From positions 1 to 5,722 of the forward strand of contig QHOM01000245.1 of NCBI GenBank assembly GCA_003218785.1: DNA of 5,722 bases. The letters run 5' to 3'. Made by a program: the position numbers and the translations under genes. Positions 1-5,722 of the stretch are shown here, in pieces. This stretch comes from Verrucomicrobiota bacterium (lineage in GTDB: Bacteria > Verrucomicrobiota > Verrucomicrobiia > Chthoniobacterales > UBA10450). Position 1 is the stretch's first letter, and each line of letters opens with the position of its first letter. A model generated the notes under the pieces. That model was not told the origin of the DNA. It saw nothing but the letters and a program-made list of their open reading frames with translations, and searched no databases.

Positions 1-801
1 AACGGTGACCCGGCTGCCGAGGGCGCCGGCATCTACAACGCCGATGGCAGCACGTTGACGATCACCAACAGCACGTTCAGCGGCAACGCAGCTGCGGACT
101 ATGGCGGCGCCTGCTTCAACTTTGGGACACTGCAGATCGCTAATAGCACGCTCAGCGATAACTCGTCTGTTCTTTTCGCTGGCGGCGTCCTCAACCTCGG
201 CACATTTCAAATCGGAAACACTATCCTGAATAGAGGCGACTCAGGTGTGAATATCACCAATTTCGGCACAGTCACGTCACTAGGCTACAACCTTAGTAGT
301 GATGATGGCGGCGGTTCTTTAATCGGCCCTGGCGACCAGATCAACACGGATCCAATGCTTGGTCCATTGCAAGACAACGGCGGTCCGACATCCACCCACG
401 AGCTGTTACCAGGTAGCCCGGCGATAAATGCGGGCGACCCGAACTTCACTCCGCCGCCTTTCTTCGACCAGCGCGGCCCTGGTTTTGACCGCGTCGTCAA
501 CGGCCGGATCGACATCGGCTCGTTTGAAGTGCAGACGCAGACAGTTGCAATCCAGCTCCAGGCTTCGGGGCGCAAGGTAGGGGGAATAAATACTGTGCGT
601 CTCACCTGGAGCGGGGCCACCTCGACCAACATCGACGTCTACCGCAATGGCGTGCTGATCGTGACAACGGCGAATGATGGTTCCTATACCGATTCCACCG
701 GCGACACCGGCCGGGCTCGCTACACGTATCGGGTGTGTGAAGCTGGCACTTCGACCTGCTCTAATGATGCGAGAGTGAGGTTCCCCTCCGTAGGGGAATG
801 A
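1..801 (+). CDS. C-terminal part of secreted beta-helix protein with choice-of-anchor Q signature and terminal Ig/FN3-like domain (5' end outside window)
   Basis: The frame is open from base 1, so this is the last 266 residues of a longer protein; the TTG at 55 lies within a repeat and is not a credible start. Visible residues 1 to about 90 are parallel beta-helix rungs, with repeated units of the type 'LTITNSTFSGN' and 'LQIANSTLSDN' separated by Gly-rich turns. Residues about 93-165 carry the signature I recognise from choice-of-anchor Q proteins: SLGYNLSSD, DQINTDP, LQDNGGPT, SPAINAGDP, DQRG and RIDIGSFEVQ. Residues about 184-261 form an Ig/FN3-like module (LTWSGATSTNIDVYRNG, then YTYRVCEAGTSTCSN). 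Known family members are exported surface or secreted proteins, and the final module may act in adhesion or sorting; neither role is shown here. The frame ends at TGA 799-801 after FPSVGE. A decayed Thr-Pro tail follows, so the original protein may have been longer. The presence of the domains is fairly certain, the function is not. Confidence 0.88.
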   Translation, partial: NGDPAAEGAGIYNADGSTLTITNSTFSGNAAADYGGACFNFGTLQIANSTLSDNSSVLFAGGVLNLGTFQIGNTILNRGDSGVNITNFGTVTSLGYNLSSDDGGGSLIGPGDQINTDPMLGPLQDNGGPTSTHELLPGSPAINAGDPNFTPPPFFDQRGPGFDRVVNGRIDIGSFEVQTQTVAIQLQASGRKVGGINTVRLTWSGATSTNIDVYRNGVLIVTTANDGSYTDSTGDTGRARYTYRVCEAGTSTCSNDARVRFPSVGE

Positions 802-1009
802 CCAGGCCTCTTCTCTATCAACGCCGACCCTGCTGCAACGACAACTCCTACGGCGACTCCGACCCAACGCCAACCCCACGCCCACGCGCACGCCCACACC
901 CCGGTGCTACACCAACAGCCAATCCTACGCCTACAGCCAGGCCCGCGCCCCCACTGCCAGGCTGAAGCCAATACCGAGGCCGCGGCCCACCCGGCCGCAG
1001 CGCCCATAG
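802..1009 (+). pseudogene. Decayed Thr/Pro/Arg-rich C-terminal tail of the preceding gene
   Basis: Directly after the TGA at 799-801 the same frame continues as PGLFSINADPAATTTPTATPT (bases 802-864). At about 864 the Pro-rich pattern moves to a second frame, TPTPRPRARPHPGATPTANP and onward, ending PLPG and TGA 963-965. At about 959 it moves to the third frame, RLKPIPRPRPTRPQRP, ending at TAG 1007-1009. Each change equals loss of one base, the first within a C run (gaccc at 861-865). Thr-Pro linkers ending in Arg-Pro stretches are common at the ends of exported Verrucomicrobial proteins. The simplest reading is a former coding tail disabled by one nonsense change and two 1-base deletions. Sequencing or assembly errors in this low-complexity stretch would look the same. 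If the stop is the native one, this may instead be residue from an older fusion. At base level, 873-902 is an imperfect 6-bp repeat (variants of acgccc). Confidence 0.6.
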
Positions 1010-1121
1010 CCTTACGTTGAACTATCAGCTGTAACCGAAGGGCGTCAGGACTCCGACTCGGACAGGACTTTACGTGTTGAATGTCCGGAGTTCGATCCTT
1101 TCCAAGTAGCGGGATCATGAC
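1010..1121. other. Convergent intergenic spacer, nothing recognised
   Basis: These 112 bases lie between the decayed tail of the plus-strand gene and the 3' end of the minus-strand aminotransferase. They contain a direct repeat of caggact (1046-1052 and 1063-1069) around a short palindrome, tccgactcgga (1052-1062). There is no T-tract next to a stable stem on either strand, so no intrinsic terminator is called. No tRNA or small RNA fold is evident. Confidence 0.5.
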
Positions 1122-2201
1122 TTACACTGTTTCGCTTCGGAGTGCGCGACCAATACGGTTCAAACCTTCAGCGAACATCTCGCTATTCACACCCATGCCG
1201 ATGCGAAAGTGATCGGGCATTTCGAAGAAGCGGCCCGGGACTGCCGAAGTATCGAAATCGGATCGCAACTGCTCCAGGAAAATATCAGCCTTTCCATTCT
1301 GCAATCGCACGAATGAAGTCGTTCCCCAATCCGTTGACACAGTTGAAAGGGCGGGCTGCTGCGCCAGAAAATCGCGAAGCAATTTACGATCCGCTTCCAC
1401 GATTCGGCGCGCTCTTTCACGAAGCAGATCTAAATGTTGGAATGCCGCGACACTGAGGAGTTCGCCCGGATAAACCGGCGTCGCGCTATAAAGATCATTC
1501 AGACGCTGCATCTTCCACGCGAGATCAGGACGCGCCAGAATCCATCCGCAGCGCAGGCCGCTGATTCCATAAACTTTTGTCAAACTGCTGGTCACCAGGA
1601 ACTCAGGCCCGAGATGAAATGACGTTCGCGGCGTCCCATCGTACACCGCCTCCAGATAAACCTCATCCACTAACACGAGCGCTCCAATGGCGCGCGCGAT
1701 ATCGCCAACTTCGCGAAGAACCGAATCGAGGGTAAGCACGCTCGTTGGATTGTGCAGATTCGTGATCACGATGAGCCTCGTCTTCTCCGTGACGCAACGG
1801 CGAATCTCCCCTGGATCAACTGCCCAGCCATTTTCTTCGGTGCGCGAGAAGCGTTTCACTTTCGCTTCCAGATAATGGGCGACATCGAGAATCGGACCGT
1901 ACGCGGGTTGCTCGATTAAAACTTCATCGCCTGGTTCAATGATCGCGGCCATGGCCAGATGATTCGCCATCGAAGTGCCGGCGGATTCCACTACGCATTC
2001 GGGATCGACGCCATGGTGCTCAGCGATGGCGGCCTGCAGAGGCGCGTAGCCGTAATTGTTGTCGCCATTAATTTCGAGTTTCATCAGATCCACCGGCAGT
2101 TCGCGAAGAGGAAATGCCGCCACGCCACTGGTTGCGAGATTGAACCGCGTGCGGCTCTGCGTCTTGGACCAATGCATGTAATCAGAATGCTTGTGTCTCA
2201 T
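1122..2201 (-). CDS. PLP-dependent class I/II aminotransferase (fold type I)
   Basis: This is a predicted cytosolic aminotransferase that uses pyridoxal phosphate to move amino groups between an amino acid and a 2-oxo acid. The ATG at 2201 gives 359 aa. I chose it because it forms an ATGA overlap with the permease stop; the in-frame ATG at 2264 would add 21 residues lying over the permease C-terminus. With M(2201) as residue 1, the landmarks are AGTSMAN (74-80, phosphate and ring region), NLHNPTS with Asn151, VDEVY with Asp179 (PLP N1) and Tyr182, and SLTKVYGISGLRCGW with Schiff-base Lys209 and Arg217. Near the C-terminus is FRIGMG with Arg333, the likely carboxylate-binding residue. All catalytic positions are present. 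The length is slightly below the usual 380-400 for the class. The substrate cannot be read from sequence; co-transcription with an amino acid permease suggests an amino acid role. It is the last gene of a three-gene minus-strand operon, with no clear terminator after it. Confidence 0.9.
   Translation of the reverse strand: MRHKHSDYMHWSKTQSRTRFNLATSGVAAFPLRELPVDLMKLEINGDNNYGYAPLQAAIAEHHGVDPECVVESAGTSMANHLAMAAIIEPGDEVLIEQPAYGPILDVAHYLEAKVKRFSRTEENGWAVDPGEIRRCVTEKTRLIVITNLHNPTSVLTLDSVLREVGDIARAIGALVLVDEVYLEAVYDGTPRTSFHLGPEFLVTSSLTKVYGISGLRCGWILARPDLAWKMQRLNDLYSATPVYPGELLSVAAFQHLDLLRERARRIVEADRKLLRDFLAQQPALSTVSTDWGTTSFVRLQNGKADIFLEQLRSDFDTSAVPGRFFEMPDHFRIGMGVNSEMFAEGLNRIGRALRSETV
2198..2201 (-). 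promoter_or_regulatory. ATGA stop/start overlap coupling permease and aminotransferase
   Basis: On the minus strand the permease ends TAT TCA TGA (stop at 2200-2198), and the aminotransferase ATG occupies 2201-2199. This 4-bp overlap is a classic translational coupling arrangement. The only purine-rich stretch upstream (GGAG, about 20 nt before the ATG) is too far for a normal ribosome binding site, so initiation probably depends on ribosomes finishing the permease frame. This overlap settles the choice of aminotransferase start. Confidence 0.75.
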
Positions 2202-2719
2202 GAATAGGTTCGTCTGAATCTGCTCCAATAATAGTAAACCGGGAGGCCCACCAGAAGGATGCACAATGCGATTGCGCTATTAGCGGGTGACGCAACGATG
2301 GCGCTTCCGACAATTCCGGCACAGGACAAAACAAACAGGATCGTGGTAAATGGGTGTCCCGGCACGCGGTAAATTGCGGCGTCCGCTCCGATCTGCCGCC
2401 AGCGCAAAATGAAGAGCGATGCCGCTGTCATCCCGAAAAAAATGAAATCGACTGTTACTTCAAAGTTCAAAATCTCGCCATATGTTCCAGAGCAGGCGAT
2501 GATCGTCGCCGCCATCCCTTGAAGGCCGATCGCAACGACGGGCGCTCTTGACCGTCGCGAGAGTCTGCCGACGCTTTGAAAGAAAAGTCCGTCACGGGCC
2601 ATCGCGTAGTACACACGCGGAGCGGTCAGCATGCTTTGGCTGAGGAACCCGAGTGTCGAAATTGCGATTCCGGCGGCAATCCATTGCGCCCCGCGCTTGC
2701 CCAGCGCGATCCGCATCAC
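2198..2719 (-). CDS. C-terminal permease fragment (possible separately translated ORF)
   Basis: This 173-codon frame begins with GTG at 2719 (an ATG follows at 2716), one base after the TGA that ends the N-terminal permease fragment. On the minus strand the order is TGA, T, GTG, ATG, so ribosome reinitiation is possible. It encodes about five hydrophobic segments matching the distal half of an APC transporter, including SMLTAPRVYYAMARDGLFF, a typical TM8-adjacent stretch, and ends in the ATGA overlap with the aminotransferase. It cannot be a complete transporter. Its possible value is in keeping ribosomes moving to the aminotransferase start. I regard it as part of the broken gene rather than an independent gene. 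Confidence 0.4.
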   Translation of the reverse strand: MMRIALGKRGAQWIAAGIAISTLGFLSQSMLTAPRVYYAMARDGLFFQSVGRLSRRSRAPVVAIGLQGMAATIIACSGTYGEILNFEVTVDFIFFGMTAASLFILRWRQIGADAAIYRVPGHPFTTILFVLSCAGIVGSAIVASPANSAIALCILLVGLPVYYYWSRFRRTYS

Positions 2720-3474
2720 ATCAGAAGCCGGAGTCGTTGTTGCATCGAGGCCGGCCGGACCCTCCCATCAGGAGCCCGCGTGATAAATCGCGCCGCGCAT
2801 CGCGCATTTCACCCGCAACAAAAGTGGCGGTCTGCCATCCACCGTAGGCGAAGGCAATGGGAACCATGGCAGCGCCGATGCTTTTCAGAAGTCCGAATGA
2901 AACCGGTTGTGCAAGCAATGGCCCGTATTTGAGAGACCCTCCGCCAAGCGCGACTCCAAGCATCACGAGTGCCGCAATCACCGCAATCTTCAACAACATA
3001 AGAACGTTTTGGACGTTGCTGCCAGCACGTGCTCCCAGACAGTTAATTCCAGTCAACGCCAGCAGCACCACGGCCGCGATCGTGCTGTCGCTCCAAAGTG
3101 CTCCCGTGAGCGCACGAAAGTAAGATGCAAAAATAACAGCCACTGCGGCCATGCCGCCGGTTTGCGTGACCAGCAGCAGTCCCCATCCATACACAAACGC
3201 AACTGAAGGATGATACGCCTCGCGCAAGTAAAGATACTGGCCGCCTGTTCCCGGGAGACGAGTGGCGAGCTCGGCCCAGATAAATGCGCCGCACATTGCG
3301 ATGAACCCGCCCAGCGTCCAAACGCCGAGGATCAAGAATGGCGTGTGAACACGATGCGCCACCTCGGATGGATTCGCGAAGATTCCCGCGCCTACGATGC
3401 CGCCCATTACGATCATGGTGGCGTCGAATAATCCAAGCTGACGGCGAGGCTTCGGAGCGTCCAATGTTAAGCTC

Positions 3475-5019
3475 TCATTTTGCTACCGCGGTCAGTTTGT
3501 AAATTCTGAATTCTGAAGTCGTCTCCATCAGAGTTGCGTTTTCGGCGAGACGCTGCGCGAATTCAGGATAGTACTCCAGCCACCAAAACGTATTGGTTGT
3601 GAAAACGACGTGGGTAGCACCGCGGCCACGAAGTTGCTCAAGATCAACGATTGCCTCCCGGCTATCGTTCGGATTGCCATCGTAAATCGCGTCTTGCTCG
3701 AGAAAATGCCAACCTTTCCGCTCTGCGTAGTAAAATATCGTCGGGTCGCCGTTGTCCGCTGCGATAATCAACGAATCCGGTGCTGTGCTTTTCCTAAATT
3801 CCAGACCGGCATCGCGAAGCTGGGCGGCCGAGGATCGATAAAGTGGTCGCACATAGAAGTAAGCAAGAATTGCAAACGAACTCGCAAGCAGGATCGACCA
3901 GGTCATCATCGCAACGCGCGAAGAAGAGATTTTCGATCCGATAAATGCGCAAGCGGCGCCCGCAAAAGCGGCAGCGATCGGCACAAGCGGAAGCTGATAC
4001 CATGGGTGGCGGTTGCCATAGCCGACTACGACGATGAACAGGATCATCGCGCCAAGCCACCAATGAAAAAGCCCGGCATATCTCCCGCGGGGCGCGACGA
4101 ACACTCCGATGATCGCCATGATCGAGAGAATCGGCGTGAGGCTCGATGTTGCGGTCAGTCGCATGATGTTCCAGTACCACGCGAAATTCTCGATCCGCAT
4201 TCCGCCCTCGCCAAAGAAATGATGCGGATAAAATCTCTCCGCGATTTGAGTCCCATGCCAGTACCACGCGACAGAAGGTAAAATTGTAACCACGGCGAAA
4301 AGCCAGAGCGCTCGCCGCCTCAGAAAATTCCGGCCCCACTTTTGCCAGGCGAGGAACAAAAGCGGCGCCCCGATGACGGCACTCGGCAATTTCATAAGAA
4401 GCGCTAATGAAATGGCAGTAGCTGCACCCACGAAAAGCATCAGTCTTTCGCTGTCGATCCAACGCAGGAAAAAATATAAACCCATCAGCGCCAGGCTGAG
4501 CGAGGGGACGTCCGGCATGAACGAGCGTCCGGCGAAGACATTCAGCGGCGCGAAACTGTAGAAGAATGTTGCCCAAATCGCCGCCGTGCCGCCGAAGATT
4601 TCGCGCACGAGTAAAAAGAAAAACGGCAGCGAAACAGCGAAGAAGATTACGGCCTGGCTCCGCCCAATCCACTCGTGAACGCCGGCAATCTTGTAACAAA
4701 TGGCTGCGAGAAACGGCAAAATTGGAAATTCCGTTCCGACGTATCCAGGCGCGCCGCCCGCCCAATCAATCTGCGGATAAGCAAAATGAAAACCGTGTTC
4801 GCTAAAGTTGCGCGCGATCGCCGCGACATCGCTTTGTCGCCAGCTCCAGCGGTCGATATATGGCTGATTAATCGAAAAGAGCCGCACCGCAACGGCTAAA
4901 ATACACAGGAGTAGTGCAAGCTTGCTCGCGTGGTAGGGACGCCGCGCCGCGGCGTCCGGACAGCGCAGCGCGCTGTCCCTACCTAAGTTACGACATGCGC
5001 GCTCTCGTATGCGCATCAT
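3475..5019 (-). CDS. GT-C fold membrane glycosyltransferase, PMT/ArnT-like (GT39-type)
   Basis: This is a predicted 514-aa polytopic inner-membrane glycosyltransferase of the dolichyl-phosphate-mannose mannosyltransferase / ArnT type. Members of this family transfer sugars from polyprenyl-phosphate donors to acceptors on the outer face of the membrane. TM1 is at about 33-50. The first periplasmic loop DRWSWRQSDVAAIARNF (56-72) holds acidic residues Asp56 and Asp64, one of which is the likely catalytic Asp. Further family-like motifs are GTEFPILPFL (95-104), GRSFMPDVPS (164-173) and the late-loop HPWYQLPLVP (338-347). About ten hydrophobic segments follow, then a soluble C-terminal domain at about 395-514. 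Length is normal for the family. Donor and acceptor cannot be predicted. The start is uncertain: ATG codons at 5019 and 5016 are the only Met options, and residues 13-30 are encoded by a palindromic repeat. No alternative start retains TM1 except rare codons such as CTG at codon 38. It is the first gene of the operon. Confidence 0.87.
   Translation of the reverse strand: MMRIRERACRNLGRDSALRCPDAAARRPYHASKLALLLCILAVAVRLFSINQPYIDRWSWRQSDVAAIARNFSEHGFHFAYPQIDWAGGAPGYVGTEFPILPFLAAICYKIAGVHEWIGRSQAVIFFAVSLPFFFLLVREIFGGTAAIWATFFYSFAPLNVFAGRSFMPDVPSLSLALMGLYFFLRWIDSERLMLFVGAATAISLALLMKLPSAVIGAPLLFLAWQKWGRNFLRRRALWLFAVVTILPSVAWYWHGTQIAERFYPHHFFGEGGMRIENFAWYWNIMRLTATSSLTPILSIMAIIGVFVAPRGRYAGLFHWWLGAMILFIVVVGYGNRHPWYQLPLVPIAAAFAGAACAFIGSKISSSRVAMMTWSILLASSFAILAYFYVRPLYRSSAAQLRDAGLEFRKSTAPDSLIIAADNGDPTIFYYAERKGWHFLEQDAIYDGNPNDSREAIVDLEQLRGRGATHVVFTTNTFWWLEYYPEFAQRLAENATLMETTSEFRIYKLTAVAK
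4932..4983. repeat. 52-bp double-hairpin palindromic element (REP/REPIN-like)
   Basis: Outer arms GGTAG (4932-4936) and CTACC (4979-4983) enclose two abutting 21-nt perfect hairpins. Hairpin A (4937-4957) has arms GGACGCCGC and GCGGCGTCC around gcc. Hairpin B (4958-4978) has arms GGACAGCGC and GCGCTGTCC around agc. The outer arms can also pair as 9-bp GGTAGGGAC/GTCCCTACC, giving either one long imperfect stem or a three-way junction. The architecture resembles dispersed REP-type repeats, and similar GC-rich 'GTAGGGAC...GTCCCTAC' palindromes are, to my recollection, frequent between genes in soil Verrucomicrobia. Only one copy is in this window, so dispersal is inferred. It lies inside the 5' end of the glycosyltransferase frame, encoding residues 13-30. 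Confidence 0.8.
4995..5016. repeat. Short inverted repeat overlapping the glycosyltransferase start
   Basis: ATGCGC (4995-5000) and GCGCAT (5011-5016) form a 6-bp stem with a 10-nt loop. On the minus strand the outer arm begins with the second ATG (5016) of the predicted glycosyltransferase start. In mRNA this could partly hide that start codon. It is short enough to be chance in GC-rich DNA. Confidence 0.3.
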
Positions 5020-5091
5020 GCAAGGGTCTTGACAAAGGGGCTCGTCAAAGTCAATCGAGTACGATAAACCTGAATCCGTAACCGGGCTCGC
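5020..5091. promoter_or_regulatory. 72-bp divergent intergenic region, probable location of promoters for both flanking genes
   Basis: This gap lies between the start of the minus-strand operon (5019) and the plus-strand gene (5092), so promoters for both should lie here or just inside the genes. On the plus strand it holds a perfect -35 hexamer TTGACA (5029-5034), but no good -10 at 16-18 bp. TTGAC (5029-5033) and GTCAA (5044-5048) form a small inverted repeat, and a second gtcaa follows at 5050-5054. The functional call rests on position only; no specific promoter is asserted. Confidence 0.35.
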
Positions 5092-5667
5092 ATGAAATCA
5101 ACGGCTCTCGTTTGTCGGCAGCAATGTTGCTTCGCCGCACGCACTGGATTTTTTGCGCTGACATTGCTCATCAGTTTTGGGGTTGGCACTTCGTACGCTC
5201 AGAACGAGCCTGTTCTGGTGCCGGACGCCGTCGATTATCAGAAATTGCTCCCTATTTTGCCAGACGCGCCCCAGGGCTGGACTGCTGATAAGCCGGAGGG
5301 CTCGACGGAGGAAGTCGGCGGATTCAGACTCACAAATGTGCATCGTGATTACCGAAAAGGCGAAGGTGACAATGTTCCTACCGCCGCGATCAGCATACTC
5401 GATTCAGTCGCGAATCCGGATTACGTCAGCGCGACGACCGCTGCGTGGAATAACACCAGCGAAACCAGTGAAGGCTATAGCAAGTCGGTCACAATCAATG
5501 GCAATCCCGGTTTCGAGGCGTTCGAAAAGGAGACTAAACACGCCACTCTTTGGATAATGATTGCCAATCGTTATTTCCTTCAGATCGAATTGCAAAACCA
5601 GGATCCCAAGGAATTACAGGGATGGGTCAAACGCGTCGATCTGGAAAAACTCGCCGCGCTCAAGTGA
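5092..5667 (+). CDS. Small exported protein of unrecognised family
   Basis: The product is 191 aa, starting at ATG 5092, the first Met in a frame with no upstream alternative in the gap. There is no strong ribosome binding site. Residues 1-36 look like a Sec signal peptide: basic Lys2, Arg9 and Arg17, a hydrophobic core FFALTLLISFGVG (20-32), and an Ala-X-Ala-like site SYA before Gln37. The mature part, about 155 aa, is predicted periplasmic or secreted and has no other membrane segment or recognised catalytic motif. Noticeable patches are DAPQGWTADKPEGS, GGFRLTNVHRDYRKGEGDN, ATLWIMIANRYFLQIE and a C-terminal LQGWVKRVDLEKLAALK. Alternating polar and hydrophobic strands followed by a final helix suggest a compact alpha/beta domain. 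I recall no name for this family, though similar small exported proteins probably occur in Verrucomicrobia. Cys8, Cys12 and Cys13 fall in the signal region and do not form a lipobox. It is divergent from the operon, so a functional link is not implied. Confidence 0.82.
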   Translation: MKSTALVCRQQCCFAARTGFFALTLLISFGVGTSYAQNEPVLVPDAVDYQKLLPILPDAPQGWTADKPEGSTEEVGGFRLTNVHRDYRKGEGDNVPTAAISILDSVANPDYVSATTAAWNNTSETSEGYSKSVTINGNPGFEAFEKETKHATLWIMIANRYFLQIELQNQDPKELQGWVKRVDLEKLAALK

Positions 5668-5696
5668 CGCTTGCGCGGTGTAGTGGCGGTGTGTCA

Positions 5697-5720
5697 GCCG
5701 CAGATTATTTTGAATGCGGC
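5697..5720. repeat. Inverted repeat after the exported-protein gene, possibly a terminator or part of a truncated repeat
   Basis: GCCGCA (5697-5702) and TGCGGC (5715-5720) are perfect 6-bp arms around a 12-nt AT-rich loop (gattattttgaa). It starts 30 bases after the stop at 5667. No T-tract can be seen because the window ends at 5722. It could be a terminator stem or the left part of a larger GC-rich palindrome. Confidence 0.3.
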
Positions 5721-5722
5721 GG

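Larger units (their letters stand above)
2198..3464 (-). pseudogene. APC-family amino acid permease, disrupted by an out-of-frame internal deletion
   Basis: This is an inner-membrane amino acid transporter of the APC superfamily. The N-terminal part (TTG start 3464; stop TGA 2723-2721; 247 aa) carries the TM1 substrate-binding motif GGIVGAGIF (21-29). It also has the TM2-3 signature ELATRLPGTGGQYLYL followed by AFVYGWG (65-96), and a TM6 segment IAFAYGGWQ (203-211). Homology is lost after Gly234 (codon 2765-2763). From 2761 a different frame resumes family sequence, GPAGLDATTTPASDVMRIA, and runs to the stop at 2198 (187 residues) with about five further membrane segments. The two conserved parts total about 421 residues, against roughly 440-460 for the family. 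The missing part is about 20 codons, where TM7 should be, with a deletion length of 3k-1. The gene starts 10 bp after the glycosyltransferase stop, with a weak GAG at about 8 nt, so the TTG start is plausible. Transport activity is unlikely unless the gap is an assembly error. Confidence 0.85.

Noticed and set aside
1046..1069. Possible bidirectional terminator between the convergent genes
   Set aside because: The palindrome tccgactcgga leaves only 4 pairs with a usable loop, and there is no T-run on either side.
1083..1110. Possible tRNA T-arm remnant (gagttcgatcct)
   Set aside because: The flanking bases do not form a 5-bp T stem, and no acceptor, D or anticodon arms can be drawn on either strand.
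720..1118. Minus-strand frame of 132 codons over the Pro-rich tail
   Set aside because: Its Gly/Val/Trp/Ala repeats are the antisense of the Thr-Pro tail. It has no family features and overlaps the beta-helix gene.
2202..2264. Longer aminotransferase start at ATG 2264 adding 21 residues
   Set aside because: The extra residues would overlap the permease C-terminus by 67 bp and do not look like an aminotransferase N-terminus. The ATGA overlap start at 2201 is more consistent with the operon.
3610..4281. Plus-strand frame of 223 codons antisense to the glycosyltransferase
   Set aside because: It is rich in Arg, Lys and His with no recognisable domain, and lies opposite a well-supported gene.
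3794..4765. Minus-strand frame of 323 codons inside the glycosyltransferase
   Set aside because: It is a shifted-frame shadow of the glycosyltransferase: Arg- and Cys-rich, no membrane segments, while the other frame carries all family motifs.
5029..5065. Plus-strand sigma-70 promoter with TTGACA at 5029 and tacgat at 5060
   Set aside because: The spacer would be 25 bp, far from the usual 17, and no better -10 sits at the right distance. Only the -35 match is exact.

Overview
This window looks like chromosomal DNA of a soil-type Verrucomicrobium, probably near Chthoniobacterales / Candidatus Udaeobacter. The assignment is an inference from three things. First, the secreted beta-helix protein at the left edge has the 'choice-of-anchor Q' C-terminal signature and a Thr/Pro/Arg-rich tail typical of that group. 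Second, a GC-rich double-hairpin repeat is present. Third, most genes lack strong Shine-Dalgarno sequences. No marker gene is present, so the taxonomy is tentative.

Layout, left to right. Bases 1-801 (+) hold the C-terminal part of a large secreted parallel beta-helix protein with a terminal Ig/FN3-like domain. Bases 802-1009 are the decayed remains of a Thr-Pro-rich tail, readable only by passing one stop and two -1 frame changes. Bases 1010-1121 show no gene and no convincing terminator. Bases 5019 down to 1122 form a tightly packed minus-strand operon of three genes: a GT-C (PMT/ArnT-like) membrane glycosyltransferase; 10 bp further on, an APC-family amino acid permease; and, through a 4-bp ATGA overlap, a fold-type-I PLP aminotransferase. 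A 72-bp divergent gap separates the operon from a plus-strand gene at 5092-5667 for a small exported protein of unrecognised family. The last 55 bases hold only a small inverted repeat cut short by the window end.

The permease is broken. An out-of-frame internal deletion of about 20 codons removes the segment expected to be TM7, leaving two abutting ORFs. The aminotransferase looks intact, with all expected PLP-site residues. Permease and aminotransferase would plausibly have acted together in amino acid uptake and transamination. The glycosyltransferase has no evident functional link to them and may share only transcription.

The most unusual structures are the 52-bp double-hairpin repeat lying inside the 5' end of the glycosyltransferase reading frame, the split permease with an abutting stop/restart, and the three-frame decayed tail of the beta-helix gene. 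I found no defence system, mobile-element gene, CRISPR array, tRNA or rRNA.
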